Positions 55,803-64,000 of a stretch of DNA of 64,000 bases are shown one piece after another. The notes under the pieces are model-generated. The model was not told the origin of the DNA. It saw only the letters and a list, made by a program, of their open reading frames with translations, and searched no databases. Within the stretch, counting starts at the first letter, position 1; every line of letters starts with the position of its first letter. The position numbers were made by a program, and so were the translations under genes. The DNA comes from Komarekiella delphini-convector SJRDD-AB1 (GTDB lineage Bacteria > Cyanobacteriota > Cyanobacteriia > Cyanobacteriales > Nostocaceae). The stretch is taken from positions 1 through 64,000 of the forward strand of contig NZ_VJXY01000014.1 in NCBI RefSeq assembly GCF_014831675.1, in the 5' to 3' direction.

Positions 55803-56240
55803 CTACAGCCCAAGTGTAGTTAAAACATCTTTAGCATGGGTGCTTGTGTTGACACTGGCATCAACATGGATAATTTTGCCGTTGGGATCGATTATGTAGG
55901 TGACGCGCTTGGCGTAACCGCCGCCATCTACATCAAAAGCTTTGATGAGGGCTTTGTCGGTGTCTGCCAGTAGGGGAAAGTTCAGATTATATTTTGCTGT
56001 GAATGCCTGATGAGCGGCTTCATCATCTGCACTGACTCCTAACACTACAACATCTTTACCTTGATATTCAGACTGGGCGTCCCGAAAACTACAGGCTTGT
56101 TTGGTGCAACCTGGCGTGTCATCTTTGGGATAAAAATACAAAACGACCGTCTTACCCGCAAAATCAGATAATGAGACAGTGTTGCCGTTAGTGTCTTTAG
56201 CGGTAAATGCAGGCGCATCCGTACCAACTGCTAGAGGCAT
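55803..56240 (-). CDS. bcp: Thioredoxin-dependent peroxiredoxin Q (BCP family)
   Basis: 145 residues. TPGCTKQACSFRD contains the peroxidatic cysteine and the resolving cysteine five residues later, the hallmark of PrxQ. The family blocks VLYFYPKDDTPG and VLGVSADD are intact. It reduces H2O2 and alkyl hydroperoxides with thioredoxin. Start ATG 56240; the upstream region (56241-56515) is AT-rich, then repeat. Confidence 0.95.
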   Translation of the reverse strand: MPLAVGTDAPAFTAKDTNGNTVSLSDFAGKTVVLYFYPKDDTPGCTKQACSFRDAQSEYQGKDVVVLGVSADDEAAHQAFTAKYNLNFPLLADTDKALIKAFDVDGGGYAKRVTYIIDPNGKIIHVDASVNTSTHAKDVLTTLGL

Positions 56241-56440
56241 AATGAACCTTTCCTGTTTAAGATTGTTGATGCACTTGAAATTTTACAATAATTTACATGA
56301 TTAAATATAATTGTTATAAAACAGCATAACTATTTTCAGAAAAATAAGTTTTCTGAAACAAGGTAGCTAAAACAACAATAAACATATTCTTAAATCAATA
56401 CTCAATTAACGATTGGAAATTAAAAATTAGGTAAACTCTT

Positions 56441-56515
56441 TCCCAATCCCCAATCCCTAGTCCCCAGTCCCCAGTCCCCAATCCCCAATCCCCAATCCCC
56501 AATCCCCAGTCCCCA
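56441..56515. repeat. STRR heptamer array, CCCAATC/CCCAGTC type
   Basis: About ten heptamers of the form CCCCAAT, CCCCAGT or CCCTAGT run right up to the ATG of the next gene. They replace the normal ribosome-binding region of that gene. Confidence 0.9.
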
Positions 56516-56920
56516 ATGCCTGCTGTTGATTCCCAAAACCCAAAAATTTTCGTCTATCCTCGTAGCACAGTAGAAAGAGCCGAGCGATCGCTAATATGTT
56601 CACCCTTCAATCTACATTTATTTGAAGTGATGGGACATCAGAGTGTGTCATTGAGTGCGATCGCTCTAGAAAATGGTATCAAACAGAGTTACACTAAACG
56701 CCCTTTATCAGAATTAGCCTGTGATAACGCCTTGGGGTGGTTGATCCAAGTGGGGGTACTGCGGCGAGAAGTTGATGGACAGGGGATTACAGATAGTTTT
56801 CGCCTCACTCCCCTAGGTCGCCAGTTGGTAGAACAATATCAAGGAAAAAATTGGCCTACTCCTTCTTGGAGCGATCGCTTATACAATGCTGTAATTCGTT
56901 GGTTTAGACTACCCTTTTAG
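56516..56920 (+). CDS. Conserved cyanobacterial protein of unknown function
   Basis: 134 residues, soluble, probably a winged-helix fold by appearance ([56 protein letters not shown]). I believe it belongs to a small cyanobacterial family (named after Npun_F0494 in Nostoc), but this is from memory. A DNA-binding role is suggested by the fold only. The ATG is at the edge of a heptamer array and has no Shine-Dalgarno. Confidence 0.7.
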   Translation: MPAVDSQNPKIFVYPRSTVERAERSLICSPFNLHLFEVMGHQSVSLSAIALENGIKQSYTKRPLSELACDNALGWLIQVGVLRREVDGQGITDSFRLTPLGRQLVEQYQGKNWPTPSWSDRLYNAVIRWFRLPF

Positions 56921-57187
56921 AATTGATAAAGTGAAGGTTAGGATAAGGGAGTAAAAGGGAACAATATATACGGAAGCGTCAACCCCCTTCATGAAATCTT
57001 TACTGTTAACCATGATTCGTGAGGTGTGGCGGGTTACAGAAGAGAGATGAGGTAACAAAGGGCTAAAAGTCTCGAATTTTGCCTCTGGAACCTTCCCTAA
57101 CTTTTTAACTTTGGCGAGCGGATTGCATATTACCGTTCACCCCTTTTATTTCAACGCTTAGTTTGAAAAACTGATACTGACTGACCT

Positions 57188-58663
57188 ATGAAATCAATTA
57201 TGGTGGTGGGGACAACATCCCATGCAGGGAAATCACTCTTAACTACAGCTATTTGTCGTATTCTGTCGCGGCGTGGCTGGCGAGTGGCTCCCTTTAAAGG
57301 TCAAAATATGGCTTTAAATGCTTATGTTACTGCCAGTGGTGGGGAAATTGGCTACGCTCAAGCGGTGCAAGCTTGGGCCGCTGGAGTCATCCCTTGGGTA
57401 GAAATGAACCCAATTTTACTCAAACCTCAAGGAGATATGACTTCCCAAGTCATAATCAAAGGCAGACCTGTAGGCAAAGTCAGTGCAGCCGATTACTACG
57501 AGCAATATTTTGAAATCGGTTGGCGCACAATTGAAGAATCGCTACAGCATTTAGGAACAGAATTTGATTTACTGGTTTGTGAAGGTGCGGGTAGTCCAGC
57601 AGAGATTAACCTCAAGCACCGCGACTTAACTAATATGCGGGTAGCAAAACATTTGAATGCGCCAACCATACTAGTCGTTGATATTGATCGGGGTGGTGCT
57701 TTTGCTCACGTAGTAGGAACCTTAGAATTACTGGAACCAGAAGAACGCGCTCTAATTCAAGGTGTGGTAATTAATAAGTTCCGAGGACAGCGATCGCTCC
57801 TAGAACCGGGGATAAAATGGTTAGAAGAACGCACAGGTGTCCCCGTTGTTGGTGTCATACCATACTTAGAACAAGTATTTCCAGCGGAGGACTCTCTGGA
57901 CTTATTAGAACGTCAATCGAATAAAGTCCAAACTGACCTCAACATCGCCGTCATCCGCTTACCGAGAATTGCCAACTTTACCGACTTTGACCCACTGGAA
58001 TCAGAGCCTACAGTTTCAGTGAAATACCTTAGTCCCAAGCAAGATTTGGGACACCCTGATGCTGTGATCATTCCAGGAACAAAGACCACAATTGCTGATT
58101 TGCTATTACTGCAAAGAAGCGGTATGGCAGAAGCGATCCAACACTATGCTGCTTCTGGTGGCACAGTTTTAGGTATTTGTGGAGGCTTCCAAATGCTGGG
58201 TCAAATCATCGCTGACCCAGAGGGGATAGAAGGACAAGCCGGGAGATTTCAAGCGTTAAATCTATTACCAATCAGAACCGTAATTACCGGACAAAAAATA
58301 GCCCGCCAGCGCCAGGTTAGCTCAAATTATCCGCAAACGGGCTTGCCAGTAACCGGATTTGAAATCCACCAAGGGCGATCGCGCATAGAACAACAAGCAG
58401 ATAGCCAAGCCTTCCAACCTTTATTTGACGATGTTAATTTAGGGTTAGTGGATAGTTGTCAATCAGTTTGGGGTACTTATCTCCACGGGCTTTTTGACAA
58501 TGGCCCTTGGCGACGTGCTTGGTTAAATCGTCTCCGTCAACAGCGGGGTTTGAAATCTTTGCCTACGGGTGTTTCTAACTACCGGGAACAGCGAGAGCAT
58601 ATTTTGGATTCTTTAGCTACTGAAGTTGAAAGTCATTTAGACTTAACTCCGTTTTTGTCTTAA
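57188..58663 (+). CDS. cobQ: Cobyric acid synthase
   Basis: 491 residues. The N-terminal synthetase-type ATPase has VVGTTSHAGKSLLTTA and FKGQNMALNAYVT; the glutamine amidotransferase domain has the cysteine in GICGGFQMLG and a histidine in GTYLHGLFDNG. It amidates adenosylcobyrinate a,c-diamide at four positions in cobalamin (or pseudocobalamin) synthesis. Neighbours are not cobalamin genes. No cobalamin riboswitch pattern was recognised in the 270 bases upstream. Confidence 0.96.
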   Translation: MKSIMVVGTTSHAGKSLLTTAICRILSRRGWRVAPFKGQNMALNAYVTASGGEIGYAQAVQAWAAGVIPWVEMNPILLKPQGDMTSQVIIKGRPVGKVSAADYYEQYFEIGWRTIEESLQHLGTEFDLLVCEGAGSPAEINLKHRDLTNMRVAKHLNAPTILVVDIDRGGAFAHVVGTLELLEPEERALIQGVVINKFRGQRSLLEPGIKWLEERTGVPVVGVIPYLEQVFPAEDSLDLLERQSNKVQTDLNIAVIRLPRIANFTDFDPLESEPTVSVKYLSPKQDLGHPDAVIIPGTKTTIADLLLLQRSGMAEAIQHYAASGGTVLGICGGFQMLGQIIADPEGIEGQAGRFQALNLLPIRTVITGQKIARQRQVSSNYPQTGLPVTGFEIHQGRSRIEQQADSQAFQPLFDDVNLGLVDSCQSVWGTYLHGLFDNGPWRRAWLNRLRQQRGLKSLPTGVSNYREQREHILDSLATEVESHLDLTPFLS

Positions 58664-58735
58664 GCTAGAGTCCGTCAAAATTGCACGTTTTTTCGTTAAG
58701 ACCGTTATTAGTCATTAGTTATTAGTCCTCTCTTT

Positions 58736-58775
58736 AAAAGTTTCCTGCGGAGGGAAACCCTCCTGCAGAACTTTT
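58736..58775. repeat. 40-bp hairpin repeat, copy 1
   Basis: AAAAGTT...CTGCGGAGGG, a 3-base AAA loop, then CCCTCCTGCAG...AACTTTT fold into a hairpin. Copy 2 is at 59964-60003; the inner A-T pair here is C-G there. Confidence 0.85.
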
Positions 58776-58876
58776 CGCTTTGTGTTTTGTAAATCTAAAT
58801 GACTAATGACAAGGGACAAGCCTTACGAGTCAATACACAAGTTAAATGCGTAACAGCTAAGCTAGGCTGGTGTTTG

Positions 58877-59113
58877 ATGATTGTTCGCGTCCGCTTTTTA
58901 CCAGATGATGTCACAGTTGATGCCGAAGTGGGAGAAGCCCTATTGGATGTAGCAGATCGAGCTGGGGTATCCATCCCTACTGGCTGTCTCATGGGGTCAT
59001 GTCATGCTTGCACCGTGGAATTAGAGGATGGGGATATCATTCGTGCTTGTATCACAGCAGTTCCACCACGCGAGGAATTAACGATTAATTTGTTTAGCGA
59101 TCCAACTTGGTAG
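58877..59113 (+). CDS. Small plant-type [2Fe-2S] ferredoxin
   Basis: 78 residues from ATG 58877; an in-frame ATG at 58799 gives an atypical extension. The cluster motif CLMGSCHAC (C-x4-C-x2-C) and the fourth cysteine in RACITAVPP are in place. It is shorter than photosynthetic ferredoxin (about 98) and resembles the FdxC/Fed-like short ferredoxins of cyanobacteria. Its partner is unknown. Its stop is 26 bp before the HicB-like start. Confidence 0.88.
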   Translation: MIVRVRFLPDDVTVDAEVGEALLDVADRAGVSIPTGCLMGSCHACTVELEDGDIIRACITAVPPREELTINLFSDPTW

Positions 59114-59139
59114 TTTGTCAATACCGGGGAAACTACAAG

Positions 59140-59358
59140 ATGAATAAACTCAAGTACCAAATGGTAATTCAGTGGTCTGAGGAAGATAATTGCTTCTTGG
59201 TGGGATTCCCTGATTTTCCAGGACAACGTTGGCGAACTCATGGAGATACTTACAAATTAGCAGTAGCCAACGGAATTGAAGCCTCAGAGTCACTAGTTAT
59301 TGCTTACGAAACTACAGGTGAATTACTTCCAGAACCAACAGTTTATAATGTTGCATAG
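59140..59358 (+). CDS. HicB-like protein (antitoxin family) without HicA
   Basis: 72 residues from ATG 59140. YQMVIQWSEEDNCFLVGFPDFPG is the HicB partial RNase H-like fold; ANGIEASESLVIAYETTGELLPEP is the second half. A DNA-binding tail is absent. HicB is normally paired with the small HicA toxin; no such gene is visible on either side, so this is a solo HicB. It may share a transcript with the ferredoxin. Confidence 0.88.
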   Translation: MNKLKYQMVIQWSEEDNCFLVGFPDFPGQRWRTHGDTYKLAVANGIEASESLVIAYETTGELLPEPTVYNVA

Positions 59359-59459
59359 TTTCGGATTAAAGTAATAAGTATTTTTTTTGTGCTGTATATA
59401 ATGAAACCTCACTACAGTTTTTGAGCGATTCTGTAAGGACTCAGACACCCCTACCGTAG

Positions 59460-59903
59460 TTAGTTTGATTTGGCTTTTAAGGCGTATTCTTTAAATCTTT
59501 CCAAATCAGCTTGAATCGTGGATTCAACCACCCGTCCCAAAAATAAGTTATCCATAATTTTGCCAATAATACCAGGGATGGCGTAGGAAACGGTCATTTT
59601 GACAATACTACTATTGTGGCGATCATAGAAGCGAATCGCTCCCTGATTCGGCAAACCATCAACAGATTCCCATTGAATAATTTGATTGGGGATAACTTTA
59701 AGAATACGAGATTTCCAGTTAAATTCTAGACTGCCGGTCTTCAGCTTCCAAAGAGATATATCTGGATTATCTGGCGGAATTTTCACCGAATCAATCCACT
59801 TCATCCAACGGGGCATTTGCTCCAAATCAGACCACAAGCTCCATACTAGGTCTATAGGAGCTTCTACTTCCACTTGCACGCTATGCTCTAACCAATCTGA
59901 CAT
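59460..59903 (-). CDS. SRPBCC (START/polyketide cyclase-like) family protein
   Basis: 147 residues from ATG 59903 (MSDWLEHSVQVEVEAPIDLV); a GTG at 59921 is less likely, since GAAGGAAG is better spaced for the ATG. Pattern WSLWSDLEQMPRWMKWIDSV, then LKTGSLEFNWKSRI and IQWESVDGLPNQGAIRFYD are typical of SRPBCC hydrophobic-ligand-binding folds. It is downstream of zds on the same strand; this neighbour relation is common in cyanobacteria as I recall and suggests a role near carotenoid synthesis or membrane lipids. Confidence 0.88.
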   Translation of the reverse strand: MSDWLEHSVQVEVEAPIDLVWSLWSDLEQMPRWMKWIDSVKIPPDNPDISLWKLKTGSLEFNWKSRILKVIPNQIIQWESVDGLPNQGAIRFYDRHNSSIVKMTVSYAIPGIIGKIMDNLFLGRVVESTIQADLERFKEYALKAKSN

Positions 59904-59963
59904 TCTCTGTTCTTCCTTCACGCCCTACTCTTCAAGAAGCGTCCTTTGCGGTAGCCTGTCTTG

Positions 59964-60003
59964 AAAAGTTTCCTACGGCGGGAAACCCGCCTACAGAACT
60001 TTT
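59964..60003. repeat. 40-bp hairpin repeat, copy 2
   Basis: Same size and outer sequence as copy 1 at 58736-58775, with CTACGGCGGG-AAA-CCCGCCTACAG inside. Located between zds and the SRPBCC gene. Confidence 0.85.
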
Positions 60004-60031
60004 CGCTGCGGCAAGCCACTGCGTGTTTACC

Positions 60032-61471
60032 TCAACTCTTCACACTTTCTAAAATTGCTTTTGCCGCACGTCTTCCAGAAATTGTTGCTCCTTCCATACT
60101 GTCGATGTAGTCTTGTTGCGTATAACTCCCTGCTAAAAAGAAATTATTCACTGGTGTCTTTTGATTAGGACGGTATACATCCATACCTGGCGCTTCCCGA
60201 TAGAGAGACTGAGCGAGTTTTACCACACTGTACCAAGTCATATTTAGCTCTCGTGATGAGGGGAAAAGTTCATGCACTTGCTTGAGAACATGCTGGGCGA
60301 TCACTTCATTACTTTGTTTAATAAAAGGATCTCCCGGTGTCAGCACTAGTTGCAATAACGACCCCTGTCCTTGGCGATAATAATCAGCAGGACTAGTCAA
60401 AGCTAGGTCGGCAAAACAAGAAAAGTCAGCATCGGCTGTGTACAACAAATTATCTATCCCCGCTGCCTGATTTAGTTGTTTACGCTGTTCGCCATCGTAC
60501 AGTTCTGTCACCCAACCATCGAATCTTAACTGAACGGTTGCTACAGGTACAGCGTCTAGTTTGTAAATATTGTCAAATTCTGACCACTGACGCCACTCTT
60601 GGGGTAAAACGCGCTGAATCCCTGGCAGATCACAAGCACAGACATAGGCATCAGCGGTTATAGTTTCTACTGTGTCACCTTCGGCGACTAATATGCCTGT
60701 GACATGGGTTTGTTCTCCTATCCCAGTAAACTGAATTTCTCGAACTTGTCGGCGTGTGTAAACTTTGGTTGCTCTAGCTTCCAGATATTCCAGGATGGGC
60801 TTATGCAAGTACTCATAGGGAGAACCTTCCAGCATTCGCAGTACTGAGGCTTCAGTTCTGGCTGCAAACAACTGGAATATTGTTAACATACAACGGGCAG
60901 AAATATTGTCGCAATCAATAAATCCCAAAGCATAGGCAATGGGGTTCCACATGCGTTTAATACTACCCTCACTACCGCCATGACTCCGAAACCAGTTGGC
61001 AAAGCTAATTTTGTCGAGGTTGCGGATGGTTTTCATCGCCCCTTCAAAGTCCACTAAGCCACGAACTACCGGACTAGTACCCAAAGCGATCGCATTTTGC
61101 AATTTATCTTGCAATGAAAGTTGAGAAGTAGTGAAAAATGCCTTTAATCCATTAAAAGGCGCACCAGTCAGGAAGCGAAAATCTAAAGCACCAGTGCGTC
61201 CCCCTTTGTTGATAAAAGTGTGGCGATGTTCTTTGAGGCGTAAGTTTTTGAGCGCCCCCACTTTATTCATCAAGTCAAACAGCTGGTAGTAGCAGCCAAA
61301 AAATACGTGCAACCCCATTTCAACATGGTTGCCATTCCCATCAACCCAACTGCCGGCTTTACCACCAACAAACGGACGAGACTCGAAAATCTGTACTTCA
61401 CAGCCAGCATCAGCCAAATCTACTGCGGTCGCTAGTCCAGCCAGTCCCGCACCTATGATTGCAACGCGCAT
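60032..61471 (-). CDS. crtQ: Zeta-carotene desaturase
   Basis: 479 residues with an N-terminal FAD motif ([20 protein letters not shown]), [18 protein letters not shown] and [13 protein letters not shown], and the C-terminal [18 protein letters not shown]. This is the plant-type (CrtQ/ZDS) desaturase, not CrtI. It introduces two double bases into 9,9'-di-cis-zeta-carotene to give prolycopene, using plastoquinone-type acceptors. ATG at 61471; the upstream spacer holds its promoter and a hairpin. Confidence 0.96.
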   Translation of the reverse strand: MRVAIIGAGLAGLATAVDLADAGCEVQIFESRPFVGGKAGSWVDGNGNHVEMGLHVFFGCYYQLFDLMNKVGALKNLRLKEHRHTFINKGGRTGALDFRFLTGAPFNGLKAFFTTSQLSLQDKLQNAIALGTSPVVRGLVDFEGAMKTIRNLDKISFANWFRSHGGSEGSIKRMWNPIAYALGFIDCDNISARCMLTIFQLFAARTEASVLRMLEGSPYEYLHKPILEYLEARATKVYTRRQVREIQFTGIGEQTHVTGILVAEGDTVETITADAYVCACDLPGIQRVLPQEWRQWSEFDNIYKLDAVPVATVQLRFDGWVTELYDGEQRKQLNQAAGIDNLLYTADADFSCFADLALTSPADYYRQGQGSLLQLVLTPGDPFIKQSNEVIAQHVLKQVHELFPSSRELNMTWYSVVKLAQSLYREAPGMDVYRPNQKTPVNNFFLAGSYTQQDYIDSMEGATISGRRAAKAILESVKS

Positions 61472-61617
61472 TCCGTCGTTCCTTTTCAGCTTCTTTACAG
61501 ATTGTAACTGGGTTGGTGTCGGAATTTGCTATTCATATCAACTCTACTAACGGATCAAGGCATGGTAATTTCGATACTAAAACCCTTTAACTACTCCTTG
61601 TTGTTCTAACAATTGAC

Positions 61618-61641
61618 CAGACGCGATTTTTCTCGCGTCTG
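61618..61641. terminator. GC hairpin upstream of crtQ, downstream of the RHH gene
   Basis: CAGACGCGA (61618-61626) and TCGCGTCTG (61633-61641) form a 9-bp stem with a 6-base loop. On the minus strand it lies about 105 bases after the stop of the ribbon-helix-helix gene. There is no long T-run, so it could also be a regulatory hairpin. Confidence 0.55.
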
Positions 61642-61746
61642 TATCAGTCAGACAAACTCTTGTCTATAAAGACGGACTCAAAACAGATGTTATCGCTATT
61701 TTTTTGGTAGGAAAGCAGTGATTTGGTACACCCTGAAAACACCTTC

Positions 61747-61917
61747 CTACTTACTTCCATCTTTGCTGTCGTCGGAGACAGGCAAACTTCTAATCAATTC
61801 ACGAATAACATCGGTTGCGGGTCTACCTGTTTGCTGGCAATATTTTTCCAGTTTTTCCGCTTCCTGTGTTGCCAGATTGACAGTTATACGTTTTACGGCC
61901 CATTTTTTATTTGTCAT
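61747..61917 (-). CDS. Small ribbon-helix-helix (CopG-like) DNA-binding protein
   Basis: 56 residues (start ATG 61917; ATG 61923 in frame adds two). The sequence KKWAVKRITVNLATQEAEKL with ...EKYCQQTGRPATDVIRELIR shows the beta strand, helix, GRPATDVI turn and second helix of an RHH fold. The tail is charged and Asp/Ser-rich. Such proteins repress their own promoter or act as antitoxins, but no toxin gene is next to it. The gene is easily missed because of its size. Confidence 0.75.
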   Translation of the reverse strand: MTNKKWAVKRITVNLATQEAEKLEKYCQQTGRPATDVIRELIRSLPVSDDSKDGSK

Positions 61918-61923
61918 TATCAT

Positions 61924-63436
61924 GCTATTTGATGTATGTTAAGGTCGTCAGAAGAGGTCTAACTAAAGAGGAAAACGATTAGATTATCAGAGTTTGTCTC
62001 AGGAAACAAGTAATAGTATTAATATTAAAGTTGTTCCGTTTATCAAAGTATTCATCATTTCGTAATCTAAAAACTACAGTTTATTTGTTATTTTTGTCAC
62101 AAGAGAAAGAGCACATACTTGCTCTTGAAGATAATAACCCTAGTAATAAGATGAGTAAAGCCTAACAATTAAATTTTATAAGTTAATTTGAGATACATAC
62201 TATTAACTCAATCAATATTTCCAAAATTATTCTTCATCAAAAGCATTTGACCTTCTCTTTCACTCAAGTTTGCCAAAAACCCCTAAAGAGAACATCTGCT
62301 AAAAAATCTGAAATATAGCTTTAGAATCATTCTCATGTTTAACTGTTGACTCCCAGGTTGCAATGATATACGTAGATAGTCATCAATCATTTGAAAGTAG
62401 GCAAAGCATAGCTCTAGAGCGAAAGTGATTGATGTAGGTGTCTAGCCAACCACATTAACTAGGGGTTAGGGTTGGTGTACTATTTTCTCATTACCCCTGC
62501 ATTTGCACAAATAATATTTGATTCAATACTTGTGCTCTAATTCCCCGTAAAGATACTTTTAATTTTTAGACTATTCTTTCTCCTCCCTCTAACGATACAA
62601 TTTCTTTTAATCCCAATGAATCGTTTGTTTCTTTTGCAAATTTCTGGTTGGAAACTTACTCTACTTAGACTTATTATCGTATTCGTGGATTTAGAACTTT
62701 GTAGATACTTTCTAGCCCATTACTGTGCTAAAGATTCGACATTGCTCTAATTTCTGATACCTAAAATTGGCTTGAAATTACTGCCGAGCAACTTTTGATA
62801 TGCAATTTATATTTATTGGGAAAGCTACTTATAAGAAGTACTACATACCTCAATGTTGTCGGGAGTGTGTTCATTATAGCTATTATTTAAGTGCTTTAAA
62901 TAATCTTCATTAAAAGGCTAGATTTTATTAATTTTCTTCCTTTATAAAGTCATTACAAAGAAAGAGATATTTACCTCAACTTCTGCTTAACAATATTGAT
63001 ATATAACAAGATACTGATATCAAAAATTTATTAAACAAAAGATTCAGATATATAAATGCATCAGCTAAATTTAAACAAACTGACCTTTGGAAAAATGTTT
63101 TAAATAATAAAGTGTTTATTTATACTGTAAAAGCAGTGTAGAAATTTGTGGAAAAAGATGGGAACACAGGTACTTCATGAAATTAAGATAAAGTCAACTA
63201 AGGTATGGAATAAGCAGTATAAAATCGGATATTGCTCAAAATACCCAGCTAGTTGCAATCTGATATGATGACTGCGACTCTGCAAAGTTGCGGTATAAAT
63301 TTATTTTAATTTTGAGATAAATACTTACTAAAATGCCTGAAGATTATCTAGGAACATTTCTTCAGGCACTTATTAAAAACCACAAATTGCGATTTGTCCA
63401 AATTATAAATTCATTTCGTGGTTATGATGTGGACAA
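61924..63436. other. Long AT-rich region without protein genes
   Basis: About 1.5 kb with frequent stops in all frames. I see no tRNA (no GTTCRA arm), CRISPR or clear gene. A hairpin terminator at 63334-63368 serves the next gene. The text has no STRR or MITE, unlike other spacers. Degraded genes or small RNAs are possible but nothing recognisable remains. Confidence 0.5.
63334..63368 (-). terminator. Terminator of the minus-strand gene at the right edge
   Basis: TGCCTGAAGA (63334-63343) and TCTTCAGGCA (63359-63368) form a 10-bp stem; read on the minus strand it is followed by TTTTAGT. It lies about 70 bp after the stop of the edge gene. Confidence 0.8.
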
Positions 63437-64000
63437 TTATTCAAATTGAAGTTGGGGCATAAGTTGGAGAGTACCGACACCTAAATCTTTGGGTGAAAGC
63501 GATCGCGCTTCAAATAAGGCCATCATATCTTTCAACTGGGGATTGCCGCGAGAAGCTCCCGTCAGCCCCTTAGCAATAATTAAGCCACAGTATCCCTTAG
63601 TATTTTTACACCGCTGATTCCACTTTTTCCGAGCTTCTACATGAGTTGGCTCGTCATCTAAAAATTCACCGAACAAAAACAATTCATCATTTTGAGTTTG
63701 TAATAAACCTAGATCGTAACGATTGTTATCAAAGGGATCAGCACCGGGATTAAAGCAAATTGCTTTTAGCCCCCCAGCTGCTTCAAGATTTTCAATTACA
63801 GTCTTAGCCTTAGGCCGGGAAGTTTGAATTAAAATTACGGGTAAGCCGTCACCGACTTGTTTGATTTCACCAACTTTATGGCAATTAACTCCCTTATATA
63901 AATACTCCAACATCTCCCATGACACCACACCCAAACTAAGGAATGAATCTTCTGGTATCAAGTCATCTCGTAGTGAGCGGAACGTTGGCGAGTCAGAATC
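63437..64000 (-). CDS. Unrecognised cyanobacterial protein, C-terminal part (cut by window edge)
   Basis: The frame is open to the window edge, so 187 codons are visible and the start is outside; the TTG at 63961 is not a convincing start. Visible blocks: LSLGVVSWEMLEYLYKGVNC, LPVILIQTSRPKAKTVIENL, ICFNPGADPFDNNRYDLGLLQ, then WNQRCKNTKGYCGLIIAKG and LTGASRGNPQLKDMMALFEA. I do not recognise the family. The protein seems soluble, alternating strands and helices. A terminator lies downstream. Confidence 0.7.
   Translation of the reverse strand, partial: DSDSPTFRSLRDDLIPEDSFLSLGVVSWEMLEYLYKGVNCHKVGEIKQVGDGLPVILIQTSRPKAKTVIENLEAAGGLKAICFNPGADPFDNNRYDLGLLQTQNDELFLFGEFLDDEPTHVEARKKWNQRCKNTKGYCGLIIAKGLTGASRGNPQLKDMMALFEARSLSPKDLGVGTLQLMPQLQFE

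Noticed and set aside
56921-57187. Cobalamin riboswitch upstream of cobQ
   Set aside because: No B12-box-like motif or expected conserved core could be recognised.

Overview
The window looks like a chromosomal segment of a filamentous, heterocyst-type cyanobacterium (Nostocales; Nostoc, Calothrix or Tolypothrix-like). The signs are frequent HIP1 octamers (GCGATCGC), heptamer STRR arrays between genes, and a cyanobacterial gene set: clpP-clpR pair, rbp-rpsU pair, zeta-carotene desaturase, Mg-type hemB, HemW, CobQ, FtsH and Hanks-type kinases with C-terminal extracytoplasmic parts. Many spacers are old repeats and hairpins rather than unique sequence.

Layout. 0-4.8 kb: the 5' end of an NRPS gene with a small DUF6875-like partner (minus strand), a free-standing flavodiiron-type MBL protein, a LysR regulator and an aspartoacylase. 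4.8-9 kb: a candidate Yfr1-like small RNA, rbp-rpsU, a J-domain protein and clpR-clpP. 9-14 kb: two tandem von Willebrand A proteins and an exported vanadium haloperoxidase. 14-22.7 kb: VOC protein, Rpn nuclease, PIN-TRAM membrane protein, HemW, two toxin-antitoxin loci (one broken), a universal stress protein, pgk and a NUDIX hydrolase. 22.7-28 kb: repeat-rich DNA around two paralogous Ser/Thr kinases. 28-29.8 kb: a PaaK-like adenylate-forming enzyme.

30.2-40 kb is the most striking part. Nine co-directional genes match in order and topology a type IV secretion apparatus: a VirB2-like pilin precursor, VirB3-like, VirB4 ATPase, an exported VirB5-position protein, VirB6-like, two VirB8-like paralogues, VirB10/TrbI-like and a VirB9-like protein. 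I see no relaxase, VirD4 coupling protein, VirB11, integrase or oriT in the window, so this may be a domesticated or dedicated apparatus rather than a conjugative element.

40-48.4 kb: hemB behind a Fur/Zur-like operator, a WD40 protein, a large NACHT-pentapeptide-TPR protein that could be a defence or signalling STAND protein, and a Uma2 nuclease-like gene. 48.4-64 kb is mostly housekeeping: ftsH, an AI-2E family permease, a histidine phosphatase, a DrrAB-type ABC exporter, PrxQ, cobQ, a small ferredoxin, a HicB-like protein, an SRPBCC protein beside zds/crtQ, a small ribbon-helix-helix protein, a gene-free AT-rich stretch of about 1.5 kb and a gene cut by the right edge.

The repeats include a 164-bp MITE-like element with 16-bp terminal inverted repeats and a 12-bp target duplication that can be compared with an unoccupied paralogous site in the same window, two copies of a 140-175 bp repeat, two copies of a hairpin with a covarying base pair, and a 21-bp x 11 minisatellite. 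All assignments rest on reading the sequence and on knowledge of the families; no database search was run.
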